DNA of 16,284 bases from Bacteriovoracaceae bacterium UBA1511 (lineage in GTDB: Bacteria > Bdellovibrionota > Bacteriovoracia > Bacteriovoracales > Bacteriovoracaceae): contig DCQT01000096.1 in assembly GCA_002323535.1 (NCBI GenBank), forward strand, positions 1 to 16,284. Direction: 5' to 3'. The notes under the pieces were generated by a model, which made no database searches, was not told where the DNA came from, and saw only the letters and a list, made by a program, of their open reading frames with translations. The stretch's first letter is position 1; every line of letters starts with the position of its first letter. The position numbers were made by a program, and so were the translations under genes. This document shows positions 1-6,886 of this stretch, one piece after another.

Positions 1-885
1 TTTAGGTTTATGAAGTGCATTCGCATCAACTCCACCAGTAAGGACTTTGCCTGATGCAGGCATTACTGTGTTGTAAGCTCTTGCCAGTCTTGTAATCGAA
101 TCAAGTAAAACTACTACGTCTTTACCCGCTTCAGTTAAACGCTTCGCTTTTTCAAGAACCATTTCCGCAACTTGCACGTGACGATTAGCCGGTTCATCAA
201 ATGTAGAAGAGACAACTTCTGCCTTCACGTTTCTTTTCATATCTGTAACTTCTTCAGGTCTCTCATCTATGAGTAAGACAATTAACTCTGAATCAGGATG
301 GTTTTCAGAAACTGCATTTGCAATGTCTTGTAACAGCACCGTCTTACCAGCTTTTGGGGGGGCTACAATTAAGCACCTCTGACCAAAGCCTTGGGGGACA
401 AACATGTCAATGATCCTAGTAGAGTAGTTTGTTGGTTTAAACTCAAGGTTGATCTTTTTATTTGGATACAGAGGCGTCAAATTATCAAAAAGAACTGTTT
501 TTTTATGTACCTCTGAGGTTTGATTGTTAACAGTAAGAACTTTCATTAATGCAAAATATCTCTCACCATCTTTAGGCGGTCTAATCTGACCTTCAATTGA
601 ATCACCCTTTCTCAAGCCATACTTTCTTATCTGACTAGGACTAACATAGATATCATCAGCACCAGGCAAGTAGTTATAAATTGGAGAACGTAAAAAACCA
701 AAGCCATCAGGGAGTATCTCCAAAACACCACTACCGAAAATATCTTCATCATTTTTTGAATGAGTTTTTAAAATTGTAAAAATTAGCTCATGCTTTTTTT
801 GGCCACCGGGATTTTCTATCCCCATCTCTGTTGCCGTCTTGGTTAGCTCTTTAATACTTTTTTCTCTCAAGTCATTTAGATGCAT
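1..885 (-). CDS. rho: Transcription termination factor Rho (5' part; C-terminus beyond the window)
   Basis: The first 295 codons of Rho, the hexameric RNA-dependent ATPase that ends transcription at Rho-dependent sites. I read this frame directly from the minus strand. The N-terminal helical region (about 1-45) resembles the E. coli pattern. The RNA-binding cold-shock-like domain follows, with EDIFGSGVLEILPDGFGFLR (47-66) and DDIYVSPSQIRKYGL (77-91). The ATPase core has Walker A APPKAGKT (175-182), LLIDERPEEV (204-213), STFDEPANRHVQVAEM (227-242), Walker B VVVLLDSITRLARAYN (257-272) and the start of the Q-loop TGGVDANALHKPK (283-295). Complete Rho is about 420 residues, so about 125 residues lie outside the window. 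It has no domain insertion like those of actinobacterial Rho. The ATG at 885-883 follows AGGAG about 10 nt upstream. It is transcribed away from ruvX, with a long leader of about 160 nt if the promoter call is right. Identification is essentially certain. Confidence 0.98.
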   Translation of the reverse strand, partial: MHLNDLREKSIKELTKTATEMGIENPGGQKKHELIFTILKTHSKNDEDIFGSGVLEILPDGFGFLRSPIYNYLPGADDIYVSPSQIRKYGLRKGDSIEGQIRPPKDGERYFALMKVLTVNNQTSEVHKKTVLFDNLTPLYPNKKINLEFKPTNYSTRIIDMFVPQGFGQRCLIVAPPKAGKTVLLQDIANAVSENHPDSELIVLLIDERPEEVTDMKRNVKAEVVSSTFDEPANRHVQVAEMVLEKAKRLTEAGKDVVVLLDSITRLARAYNTVMPASGKVLTGGVDANALHKPK

Positions 886-1054
886 TCTACTCTATCTCCT
901 AGTACATATGGTGTTATTTAATTCCGTATTTTTGTTTAATGATTGTGTATTTGGATTCTCTCTATTTAGTTATCAAACTTAAATGATGTTGTTAAAACCT
1001 GAGGTATTAAAAAAATTATTAGGTGAAACCACAGGCTGAAATCTGATGAAACAT

Positions 1055-1082
1055 ATATTATATCGAATTGAACGCTTGTCAA
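1055..1082 (-). promoter_or_regulatory. Candidate rho promoter
   Basis: Read on the minus strand there is a perfect -35 TTGACA (1082-1077) and, after 16 nt, a -10-like TAATAT (1060-1055). A better hexamer, TATAAT (1062-1057), overlaps it but leaves only a 14-nt spacer. Transcription would start near 1048, giving a leader of about 160 nt before the ATG at 885. Long leaders are known for rho in other bacteria, where Rho limits its own synthesis. That this happens here is an inference. Confidence 0.5.
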
Positions 1083-1131
1083 GGTCATTGGCGTATTTCG
1101 GTCATTTTTATTGACCTTTTACTATTATAAT
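1083..1131 (+). promoter_or_regulatory. Candidate ruvX promoter with GGTCA half-sites
   Basis: A consensus TATAAT lies at 1126-1131, 42 nt before the ruvX ATG and so compatible with a short leader. No good -35 is present. The -35 position is instead covered by an inverted repeat, GGTCA (1100-1104) and TGACC (1112-1116), separated by 7 nt. A further GGTCATT copy at 1083-1089 sits 17 nt upstream of the one at 1100-1106. The arrangement could be an operator between the divergent rho and ruvX promoters. No regulator is known, and short repeats arise by chance in AT-rich DNA. Confidence 0.3.
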
Positions 1132-1173
1132 AAAGGCACTATAAAATACAGCATTGCCCCCATTTGGAGAACT

Positions 1174-1647
1174 ATGAGCCAAGATGAACGAAAAAATAAG
1201 GAAATTTTCGATGGAGAAATTGTTTTATCTATCGACTTTGGCACCAAGAATATAGGTTTCTGCCTATTTAATATTGGGCGAGATCCATTTCCCCTTCCAT
1301 TTGAGCAAATAAAAAATGCGGGCGATGAGAAATCTATAGAGTACATAAAAGGCTTAATTTCAAATGAATTTATAGGTTTGATAGTTCTAGGGCTTCCAAA
1401 GCACAAAGATGGAAGTGATAGCAACATGACTAAAATTATAAGAGCCTTCTATTTAAACCTGACTAAAAGTGTTTACCCGACTCCCTGCTTTTATCAAGAT
1501 GAGGCGCTTTCATCCTTCGAGGCTGAGGACCGAATGAAGAATTCACCCAGGTATAATTTTAAAATTGATAAGAGTCGCTTGGATGCTGTTGCCGCGTCGA
1601 TCATTCTTGAGGAATGGCTTGAGTCATCCGAACAAATAAAATCTTAA
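1174..1647 (+). CDS. ruvX: RuvX/YqgF-type putative pre-16S rRNA nuclease (RNase H-like fold)
   Basis: A 157-residue member of the YqgF/RuvX family. Family members have been linked to 5' maturation of 16S rRNA and to Holliday-junction-like nuclease activity. The RNase H-like signatures are present. The first strand has the metal-binding Asp, ILSIDFGTKNIGFCLF (about 17-32). VLGLPKHKDGSDSN is the family's substrate-binding GLP segment. YQDEALSSFEAEDR corresponds to the family's DERLTT region, and IDKSRLDAVAASIILEEWL is the C-terminal Asp-AA-IL motif. The length is normal. I chose the ATG at 1174 because GGAGA lies at 1166-1170. A TTG at 1111 would extend the frame into promoter-like sequence with no family similarity. 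mltG follows 29 nt later. The DER motif is weaker than usual (DEALSS), so the family assignment is firm but the exact biochemical role is not. Confidence 0.9.
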   Translation: MSQDERKNKEIFDGEIVLSIDFGTKNIGFCLFNIGRDPFPLPFEQIKNAGDEKSIEYIKGLISNEFIGLIVLGLPKHKDGSDSNMTKIIRAFYLNLTKSVYPTPCFYQDEALSSFEAEDRMKNSPRYNFKIDKSRLDAVAASIILEEWLESSEQIKS

Positions 1648-1660
1648 CTCTTAGTAGTTA

Positions 1661-1669
1661 TGTTAAAAT
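1661..1669 (+). promoter_or_regulatory. Extended -10 promoter element of mltG (leaderless arrangement)
   Basis: TGTTAAAAT is an extended -10 (TG, one base, then TAAAAT with five of six consensus bases). Only 7 nt separate it from the mltG ATG at 1677, so transcription would begin at or next to the start codon. There is no purine-rich Shine-Dalgarno sequence in the gap. The same arrangement occurs before the lipoprotein gene at 6887. Confidence 0.45.
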
Positions 1670-1676
1670 TCACACT

Positions 1677-2711
1677 ATGATTAAGAAAAATTTTATAAAG
1701 ATAATTATTATATTACCCATAATTTTCATATCTTCTTACTCTGGTTACTTGTATTACCATATCCAAACCTGGAAATATAAAGGCCCTGAAAAAACATTCA
1801 TCATCAAACCAGGAGAGGGCTTCTCTTCTATCAACCACAGATTAAGTAAAGAGAATTTCATATCAAGTCCTGTGATTTTTTTTCGACTATCCAAAGTCAA
1901 AAATATTTTAACTAGTTTTAAAGTTGGACATTTCTCCATCAAACCAGGAATGAATATGACTGAGATCATCCAACTTTTAACAACAGGAGTTGGCAAGTCT
2001 ATAAGAGTCACAATTCAGGAAGGGAAAAACCTTTATGAAATAAGTAAAATTCTAAGTAAAAAAAATGTCATTAAATCTGCAGAAAGGTTCATATCTCTCA
2101 CAAAAAGTAACTCTTTAACTAAGAAGCTTGGAATCAAATCTATTAACTTAGAGGGCTACCTATATCCTGATACATATAACTTCCCTCCACAGAGTGAGAG
2201 CGAGTATGTAATTTCTAAAATGGTTAAAAACTTTTTTAATAAAATTAAAAATGTGAAAATAAAAACTGATAAGTTCACCTTGAACGAGATCGTTATATTA
2301 AGTTCAATTGTCGAAAAAGAAACGGGAGCAAGCTTTGAGAGACCTATTATTGCGGGGGTTTTTATAAATAGGCTAAAGAAGAAAATGAGACTTCAGTCGG
2401 ACCCAACAACAATTTACGGGATTTATGAATCCTTTAATGGCAATCTGAAGAAAAAGCACCTTCGACAAAAAACCGATTACAATACTTACAAAATCAATGG
2501 TCTTCCTGTCGGGGCCATATCAAACCCAGGCATTGACTCTATTAAGGCTGTTCTAAATCCAACAAATCATAACTACCTATATTTTGTGAGCCAAAATGAT
2601 GGCACCCACATTTTTACAACCAACTATAGGGATCATCAGGCCGCAGTAAACAAGTGGCAAAAAAACGCCAGAAACCGAAAAGGTAAAAGCTGGCGCCAAT
2701 TAAAAAAGTAA
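1677..2711 (+). CDS. mltG: Endolytic peptidoglycan transglycosylase MltG (YceG-like)
   Basis: A 344-residue inner-membrane lytic transglycosylase that cuts nascent glycan strands and so sets their length. A single N-terminal membrane segment (about 6-26) places the rest in the periplasm. A LysM-like region follows (about 38-125), including FIIKPGEGFSSINHRLSKEN and VTIQEGKNLYEISKILSKKN. The catalytic domain has LEGYLYPDTYNFP (158-170), ILSSIVEKETG with the probable catalytic Glu213 (207-217), ERPIIAGVFINRLKKKMRLQ then SDPTTIYGI (221-249), and GLPVGAISNPGIDSIKAVLNP (275-295). The end, YLYFVSQNDGTHIFTTNYRDH, is characteristic of the family. Length matches E. coli MltG (about 340). No Shine-Dalgarno is visible. 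An extended -10 just before the ATG suggests a leaderless message, though read-through from ruvX is also possible. It converges with the flavin-reductase gene, with one base between the stop codons. Confidence 0.95.
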   Translation: MIKKNFIKIIIILPIIFISSYSGYLYYHIQTWKYKGPEKTFIIKPGEGFSSINHRLSKENFISSPVIFFRLSKVKNILTSFKVGHFSIKPGMNMTEIIQLLTTGVGKSIRVTIQEGKNLYEISKILSKKNVIKSAERFISLTKSNSLTKKLGIKSINLEGYLYPDTYNFPPQSESEYVISKMVKNFFNKIKNVKIKTDKFTLNEIVILSSIVEKETGASFERPIIAGVFINRLKKKMRLQSDPTTIYGIYESFNGNLKKKHLRQKTDYNTYKINGLPVGAISNPGIDSIKAVLNPTNHNYLYFVSQNDGTHIFTTNYRDHQAAVNKWQKNARNRKGKSWRQLKK

Positions 2712-2712
2712 A

Positions 2713-3195
2713 CTAATAATCAAGGCCAGATTTTCTAATATGAACTTTTGGTTTTGCTTCCTCATCATGAATATGGCTACTCAATACTCTCGCAAAAACA
2801 ATCTCATGATCACCCGGCTTTTCACTTGAGATATACTCGCACTCTATTGAAGACTTAGCCTCTTCAATTACTGGCGCACCGGACTCCAGGATACGATGCT
2901 TAATTTCATTGCTTGAAAATGGATTCTCATCTTGAGAGTATCCCTTCCAAAAATGCTTCAAAAAATTCATATTATGGTCACCTACAACATTTACAGAAAA
3001 AGGCTTACCTGACTTAATCGTACTATAGCCTGGTCTAGTCTCACTAATAGCGAATGCGATGACTAATGGATTAAAAGAAACCTGTTGAACCCAGCTTGCC
3101 AAATACCCATCACAATTACTTCCGTTGTTACTTGAAACTATAAATAAGCCTGATGGAATGTGCCCCACTGCTTTTGCGATCTCTTCTGGATGCAT
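2713..3195 (-). CDS. Flavin-reductase-like FMN-binding split-barrel protein
   Basis: A 160-residue protein matching the flavin reductase-like domain family: NAD(P)H:flavin reductases and the small components of two-component monooxygenases. The usual order of motifs is visible. PSGLFIVSSNNGSNCDGYLA (14-33) and SWVQQVSFNPLVIAFAI contain the FMN-binding loop and the Ser/Asn-Pro-Pro-like turn. Then come TRPGYSTIKSGKPFSVNVV, an HFWKGY stretch that resembles the FxG region, and the terminal strand EIVFARVLSSHIHDE. The protein is soluble with no signal peptide. The ATG follows a strong AAGGAG on the minus strand. No partner oxygenase is nearby, so the electron acceptor cannot be named. A stand-alone FMN protein or reductase is all that can be supported. 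Two palindromes lie just upstream of its start. Confidence 0.85.
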   Translation of the reverse strand: MHPEEIAKAVGHIPSGLFIVSSNNGSNCDGYLASWVQQVSFNPLVIAFAISETRPGYSTIKSGKPFSVNVVGDHNMNFLKHFWKGYSQDENPFSSNEIKHRILESGAPVIEEAKSSIECEYISSEKPGDHEIVFARVLSSHIHDEEAKPKVHIRKSGLDY

Positions 3196-3214
3196 ATTTT
3201 GACTCCTTTTTTTT

Positions 3215-3247
3215 CAGTTTGAACTGTCTACTTTTTGGACATATGTC
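3215..3247. promoter_or_regulatory. Two palindromes upstream of the flavin-reductase gene
   Basis: CAGTTTGAACTG (3215-3226) is an inverted repeat with 5-bp arms and a 2-bp centre. GACATATGTC (3238-3247) is a perfect 10-bp palindrome. Their centres are about 22 bp apart, or two helical turns. They sit in the 157-bp region between the divergent flavin-reductase and subtilase genes. They could be sites for a dimeric regulator, but I have no direct evidence of function. Confidence 0.3.
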
Positions 3248-3352
3248 ATTTTTCACTAATTTTCTTGGATTCATTTAACACTCATCTTATGGAAATTTAA
3301 AGAATTTTTTGGCCTTTTTGTTGCCTATTAGTTGGGTAACAAAAAAGGAAAA

Positions 3353-4276
3353 ATGAGAACTTCAATTTACTATATATTTATAATCAACCTGCTACTTACG
3401 GCATTTCTTTGCGTATACGGTAAAGATGTTAACATCGCAGTAATCGACACTGGAATAGACCCTAATCACCCACAAATATCAGGAAGACTTTGGGTAAATG
3501 ACAAGCCTGCCACACGCAAAAACTATGGTGTTGATTTCTCATCTTTAAATGGGCAGATAAATCATCAACCTATTGATAAACATGGGCATGGCACTCACAT
3601 CGCAGGTATAATCGCAAAGGTAAACCCAAATGCGAAGCTTCATATACTTAAGTATTACAATCCTAATGCTGATGGTTATCAAAACCTAAAAGCGACCATT
3701 AGGGCGCTCAAGTACGCTATAAATATTGGTGTTGATATAATCAACTACTCAAGTGGAGGGCCAGAGAAATCACCTGAAGAACAACAACTTTTCGAACTAG
3801 CAAAGAAAAAAGGAATTTTAATCATAAGTGCTGCTGGAAACGAGTTTCGAAATATTGACTCTCCAAACGGGGAAGGGTTTTATCCTGCAAGTTATAGCTA
3901 CGAAAATATAATAACCGTTGGAGCTCTTGATAAAAGTATGAATAAAGTTAGCTCTAGTAACTGGGGCAAAAAAAGTGTTGATATCTTTGCACCGGGGAAG
4001 AAAATAAAGTCGTCCTTTCCTAATTACCAAATCGCAGAGATGACAGGAACATCACAAGCTACTGCGTTTGTATCGGCAGCAGTTTCACTGATTCTAGAAA
4101 AAAAGAAATTTCATTCAAATTACGAAAAATTCTTATCGACCAAAAATCTTTTATTCCAAACAGGCTACCAGACATCTCAATTAAGAGAAATTTGTTTAAG
4201 CTCTAAGGCATTAAACATTAAAGCCCTTAGAAGAAAGCTTTCTCAAGGCACCTCTATCAAGACCGCTAGCAAATAA
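3353..4276 (+). CDS. Secreted subtilisin-like serine protease (family S8), no propeptide
   Basis: A 307-residue subtilase with a complete triad. Asp32 lies in NIAVIDTGIDPNHP, His79 in KHGHGTHIAGI, and Ser234 in MTGTSQATAFVSAA; the oxyanion Asn163 is in SAAGNE. A signal peptide covers about residues 1-23 (hydrophobic core IYYIFIINLLLTAFLCV), so the enzyme acts in the periplasm or outside. The catalytic domain begins directly after the signal peptide. The I9-type inhibitory chaperone prodomain usual in secreted subtilisins is absent. The tail after about residue 255 is basic and has no recognisable domain. I chose the ATG at 3353, preceded by AAGGA, rather than the TTG at 3332 that would put charged residues before the signal peptide. 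In a predatory or scavenging bacterium it could digest host or environmental protein. That is inference. Confidence 0.93.
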   Translation: MRTSIYYIFIINLLLTAFLCVYGKDVNIAVIDTGIDPNHPQISGRLWVNDKPATRKNYGVDFSSLNGQINHQPIDKHGHGTHIAGIIAKVNPNAKLHILKYYNPNADGYQNLKATIRALKYAINIGVDIINYSSGGPEKSPEEQQLFELAKKKGILIISAAGNEFRNIDSPNGEGFYPASYSYENIITVGALDKSMNKVSSSNWGKKSVDIFAPGKKIKSSFPNYQIAEMTGTSQATAFVSAAVSLILEKKKFHSNYEKFLSTKNLLFQTGYQTSQLREICLSSKALNIKALRRKLSQGTSIKTASK

Positions 4277-4308
4277 ATTTTTCATTAGCGTTATCATTCA
4301 AATCTACA

Positions 4309-4314
4309 TATTAT
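4309..4314 (+). promoter_or_regulatory. Candidate -10 of lnt
   Basis: TATTAT (five of six consensus bases) ends 8 nt before the ATG at 4323. There is no Shine-Dalgarno sequence in between. This resembles the arrangement before mltG and the lipoprotein gene, but lacks the upstream TG, so support is weaker. Confidence 0.3.
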
Positions 4315-4322
4315 CTTAAGTG

Positions 4323-5879
4323 ATGGTAAATTTAATCCTATTATCTCTCTTTGCCGGTTTTTTGTATGCCTCTGGTTTCCCTCTCCTTGGCACAACTTAT
4401 TATTTTTTTCCTGGGCCTATATTAGCTTTTTATTTTTTTGGAAAAATAATACAGAGAAACTCTTGCTTAAAAAAGCAACTAATTGCATGGGCATTTTTCT
4501 CCCAAGGCTTTTACATTTTGGGCTTTAATTGGATTCCTTACACTTTATATGAATTTGGAAATGTCGACTCCCCCTTGAATCAATTAATTGGTTTCTTTTC
4601 ATTCATAGTTCTTCTACCCCCTGTGCTATTTTTTATAATTGCCTTAAAACTTGCAAAAAAGCACTTGCCAAGTGACTTACAAGACCACTTAAAAAAACCA
4701 TTTACTCTCTCTTTTTTAGCAACATTATTTTTAGAAAACTTACCTACTCAATTTCCTGCGTTCCCAGGCCATTCTTGGCTATTATTTTCACCGTACTTGG
4801 GCCTAGGTACTATTTTTGGTGCATCCATATTTACATTTTTTAGCTTTTTTATTTCAACGCAATTAATTATTTCGAAAATTAATATCAACCTTATTAAAAA
4901 AATCTTATTCCAAGCTTCTTTATTCCTCACTTTGAACATTGGTATCTCTATTATCCAAGATCAACAAGACCACAAGTCGAAAAACATCAAGGTAAGAATC
5001 GTTCAAGCAAACATTGGAAATGACTCTAAAACGGCATCCGAAAAGGGCGATATAAAATCAATATATCAAATTTTTTCCACTTACTACGATCTATCCCTTA
5101 AAAAGCCTAGAGAAAATGTCGACCTAATCATTTGGCCTGAAACTGCATTTCCATACAACATTAATACAAAGTCTATTTCAAAAAACCCCTACAATGTTCC
5201 AAACCTCATTGATGAAATAATTAGAATAAGTGGTTCAAGTCTTTTTTTTGGCGTAAGGGATGCGCCAGAGGAGGAGCTTTTATACAACGCAGGAATGCTT
5301 ATCAATAGCGACTTTAGCTTTGATATATATTACAAAAACAAACTGCTTCCTTTCGGAGAAGATTTGCCATTAGGCCCATTAACAAAAATGGTTAAACCCT
5401 ACTTTCCTTCAATCGCTTTTTTTAATAAAGGAGATAATACAACTATTTTCAGATTAAAGAACGATGTCACCTTTTCCTCTATGATTTGTTATGAAGTTCT
5501 TTTCCCAAGTTTAATTTTCAATCAATTGAAAAATTTCAACGTTCGCCCCAGCTTTTTTATTAATATCACTAACGATAGTTGGTATGGAGACACGAGCGAA
5601 CCAGAGCAACACTTATTTCTTTCTCGCTGGCGTTCTATTGAGTTTGGCGTACCGTTAATTAGATCAACGAATACTGGAATATCCACAATAATTCTTCCAA
5701 ATGGGAATTACAAAAAAAGAATTGAATACGGAGTGGAAGGAACCCTCGATCAAGAGATCACTTTAAAGCCTGGTTTTAAAACTATTTATTCATTATTTGG
5801 AAGAAATTTATTCAACCTAAGCGGAGCAGTAATAATATTATTTGGTCATTTTTTTAGAAAGAGAAAACCCCTCTTTTAG
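4323..5879 (+). CDS. lnt: Apolipoprotein N-acyltransferase
   Basis: About 518 residues. Lnt transfers a third acyl chain onto the N-terminal Cys of lipoproteins in the inner membrane, the last maturation step before Lol-dependent sorting. The N-terminal 215 residues contain several hydrophobic helices. The periplasmic nitrilase-like domain follows from VRIVQANIG. The Glu-Lys-Cys triad is present: Glu273 in LIIWPETAFPYN, Lys338 in YYKNKLLPFGEDLP, and Cys389 in FSSMICYEVLFP. NDSWYGDTSEPEQHLFLSRW and RSTNTGIST are further family signatures. A final membrane helix (about 496-509) closes the protein, as in E. coli Lnt (512 residues). A GTG at 4320 is an alternative start one codon upstream. The 3' end overlaps the opposite-strand kdsD gene by 42 bp. 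A lipoprotein gene, a potential substrate, lies just beyond that. Confidence 0.95.
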   Translation: MVNLILLSLFAGFLYASGFPLLGTTYYFFPGPILAFYFFGKIIQRNSCLKKQLIAWAFFSQGFYILGFNWIPYTLYEFGNVDSPLNQLIGFFSFIVLLPPVLFFIIALKLAKKHLPSDLQDHLKKPFTLSFLATLFLENLPTQFPAFPGHSWLLFSPYLGLGTIFGASIFTFFSFFISTQLIISKININLIKKILFQASLFLTLNIGISIIQDQQDHKSKNIKVRIVQANIGNDSKTASEKGDIKSIYQIFSTYYDLSLKKPRENVDLIIWPETAFPYNINTKSISKNPYNVPNLIDEIIRISGSSLFFGVRDAPEEELLYNAGMLINSDFSFDIYYKNKLLPFGEDLPLGPLTKMVKPYFPSIAFFNKGDNTTIFRLKNDVTFSSMICYEVLFPSLIFNQLKNFNVRPSFFINITNDSWYGDTSEPEQHLFLSRWRSIEFGVPLIRSTNTGISTIILPNGNYKKRIEYGVEGTLDQEITLKPGFKTIYSLFGRNLFNLSGAVIILFGHFFRKRKPLF

Positions 5880-6842
5880 TAAATCATGTGACCGAATAAA
5901 ACCCCTAAATTTATTAGTTTTCGATGAAATTACAGGCAATATACTTACAGGGTTTTCCCCTTTCTCCATGACTCGTAAAGCATCCAAAGCCAAGGAATCC
6001 TCACTAATCACCCTTGGCTTTTCATTAATAAGAGAATCAATTGGAGAGCTTAGATCAAGGTTACCACCCGCCAAGGCACGTCTAAAGTCTCCTTCAACGA
6101 CAATACCCAAAAAGACTCCATCTTTATCCTCAACAGAGCATCCACCGAGATTACAACGAGTCATCTCAACAATTAAATCTTTTATCGAAGCAGAACTAGA
6201 AACAATCGCACAATTTTCTCTACCCCACATAATATCTGATACTTTCATTAATAAGCTTTTTCCGAGAAGACCTCCGGGGTGATTAACGGCAAAACCTTCT
6301 TTGGACAGTCCCGCAACTTTTTCAAAAACAACTGCCATCGCATCCCCTATACTTAAAGTAACAGTAGTAGAAGTTGTCGGAGCTTGATTATTCAGACAAG
6401 CCTCCCTTTCAACACTACAATCAAAAAGCAAGTCGCAACGTTTGGCTAGAACAGAATTTTTATTCCCGACCAAACCGATATACCTAGAGCTGTCATTTGA
6501 AAGAAATGGTATTAACTTAAAAAGTTCTTCCGTAGAGCCTGACTTTGAAATCAAGACAAAAAAGTCCTCTCCCTTTACTCGCCCCAAATCGCCATGCAAA
6601 GCCTCTGTAGGGTGCAAAAAGAATGAAGGTAACCCAAGGGAACTAAAGGTTGCGGCAAGCTTCTCTCCAATCTGGCCAGACTTTCCGACACCAAGAAAAA
6701 TAAGGTTGCCACCATTATTAATTAACGATTTGAAAATACCTTCCAGCTGTAGGACCTGATTGTCAGTAATTTTATCGGCACTTGATAAAATAGCATTTGC
6801 CTCTTGCTTCAGTACACTTCTCATTAATTCTAAATAACTCAT
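5838..6842 (-). CDS. kdsD: D-arabinose-5-phosphate isomerase (KdsD/KpsF/GutQ family)
   Basis: A 334-residue protein with a SIS domain and tandem CBS domains. It interconverts ribulose-5-phosphate and arabinose-5-phosphate, the first committed step to Kdo and hence LPS. In the SIS domain (about 30-185) are GVGKSGQIGEKLAATF with Lys54, HPTEALHGDLG, ISKSGSTEEL with Glu105-106, VEREAC with Glu147, APTTSTTVTLSIGDA, and NHPGGLLGKSLL with His188. These match the E. coli KdsD catalytic residues Lys59, Glu111, Glu152 and His193. Two CBS repeats follow, about 204-262 and 268-330. The start is supported by GAGGAT just upstream. The last 14 codons are antisense to the end of lnt. Only 44 nt separate its start from the divergent lipoprotein gene. 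The family is certain. The symbol assumes the LPS role rather than a capsule (kpsF) or sugar-alcohol (gutQ) role. Confidence 0.93.
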   Translation of the reverse strand: MSYLELMRSVLKQEANAILSSADKITDNQVLQLEGIFKSLINNGGNLIFLGVGKSGQIGEKLAATFSSLGLPSFFLHPTEALHGDLGRVKGEDFFVLISKSGSTEELFKLIPFLSNDSSRYIGLVGNKNSVLAKRCDLLFDCSVEREACLNNQAPTTSTTVTLSIGDAMAVVFEKVAGLSKEGFAVNHPGGLLGKSLLMKVSDIMWGRENCAIVSSSASIKDLIVEMTRCNLGGCSVEDKDGVFLGIVVEGDFRRALAGGNLDLSSPIDSLINEKPRVISEDSLALDALRVMEKGENPVSILPVISSKTNKFRGFIRSHDLLKEGFSLSKKMTK

Positions 6843-6870
6843 TGATCCTCATAGAAAAAGCACCAGAACC

Positions 6871-6879
6871 TGATATAAT
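6871..6879 (+). promoter_or_regulatory. Extended -10 promoter element of the lipoprotein gene (leaderless arrangement)
   Basis: TGATATAAT is a perfect extended -10 (TGn plus TATAAT). Seven nucleotides separate it from the ATG at 6887, the same distance as at mltG. No Shine-Dalgarno sequence fits between them, so the mRNA would start at or one base from the start codon. No convincing -35 is present, as is common for extended -10 promoters. Confidence 0.55.
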
Positions 6880-6886
6880 TTTACAC

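Noticed and set aside
1111..1173. TTG start that would add 21 residues to RuvX
   Set aside because: The extension has no family similarity, overlaps the likely promoter, and the ATG at 1174 has GGAGA at the right distance.
2691..2698. TGGCGCCA palindrome at the end of mltG, considered as a terminator
   Set aside because: It has no loop and no following T-tract, and it lies inside the coding region.
3332..3352. Upstream TTG start for the subtilase
   Set aside because: It would put GNKKGK before the signal peptide and lacks a ribosome site; the ATG at 3353 has AAGGA.
5842..6759. Two plus-strand open frames (5842-6282 and 6442-6759) across the kdsD region
   Set aside because: They are antisense to well-conserved SIS and CBS motifs and have no protein-like features of their own.
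6797..6886. Upstream start for the lipoprotein gene
   Set aside because: It overlaps kdsD on the other strand and would move the lipobox to residue 47.
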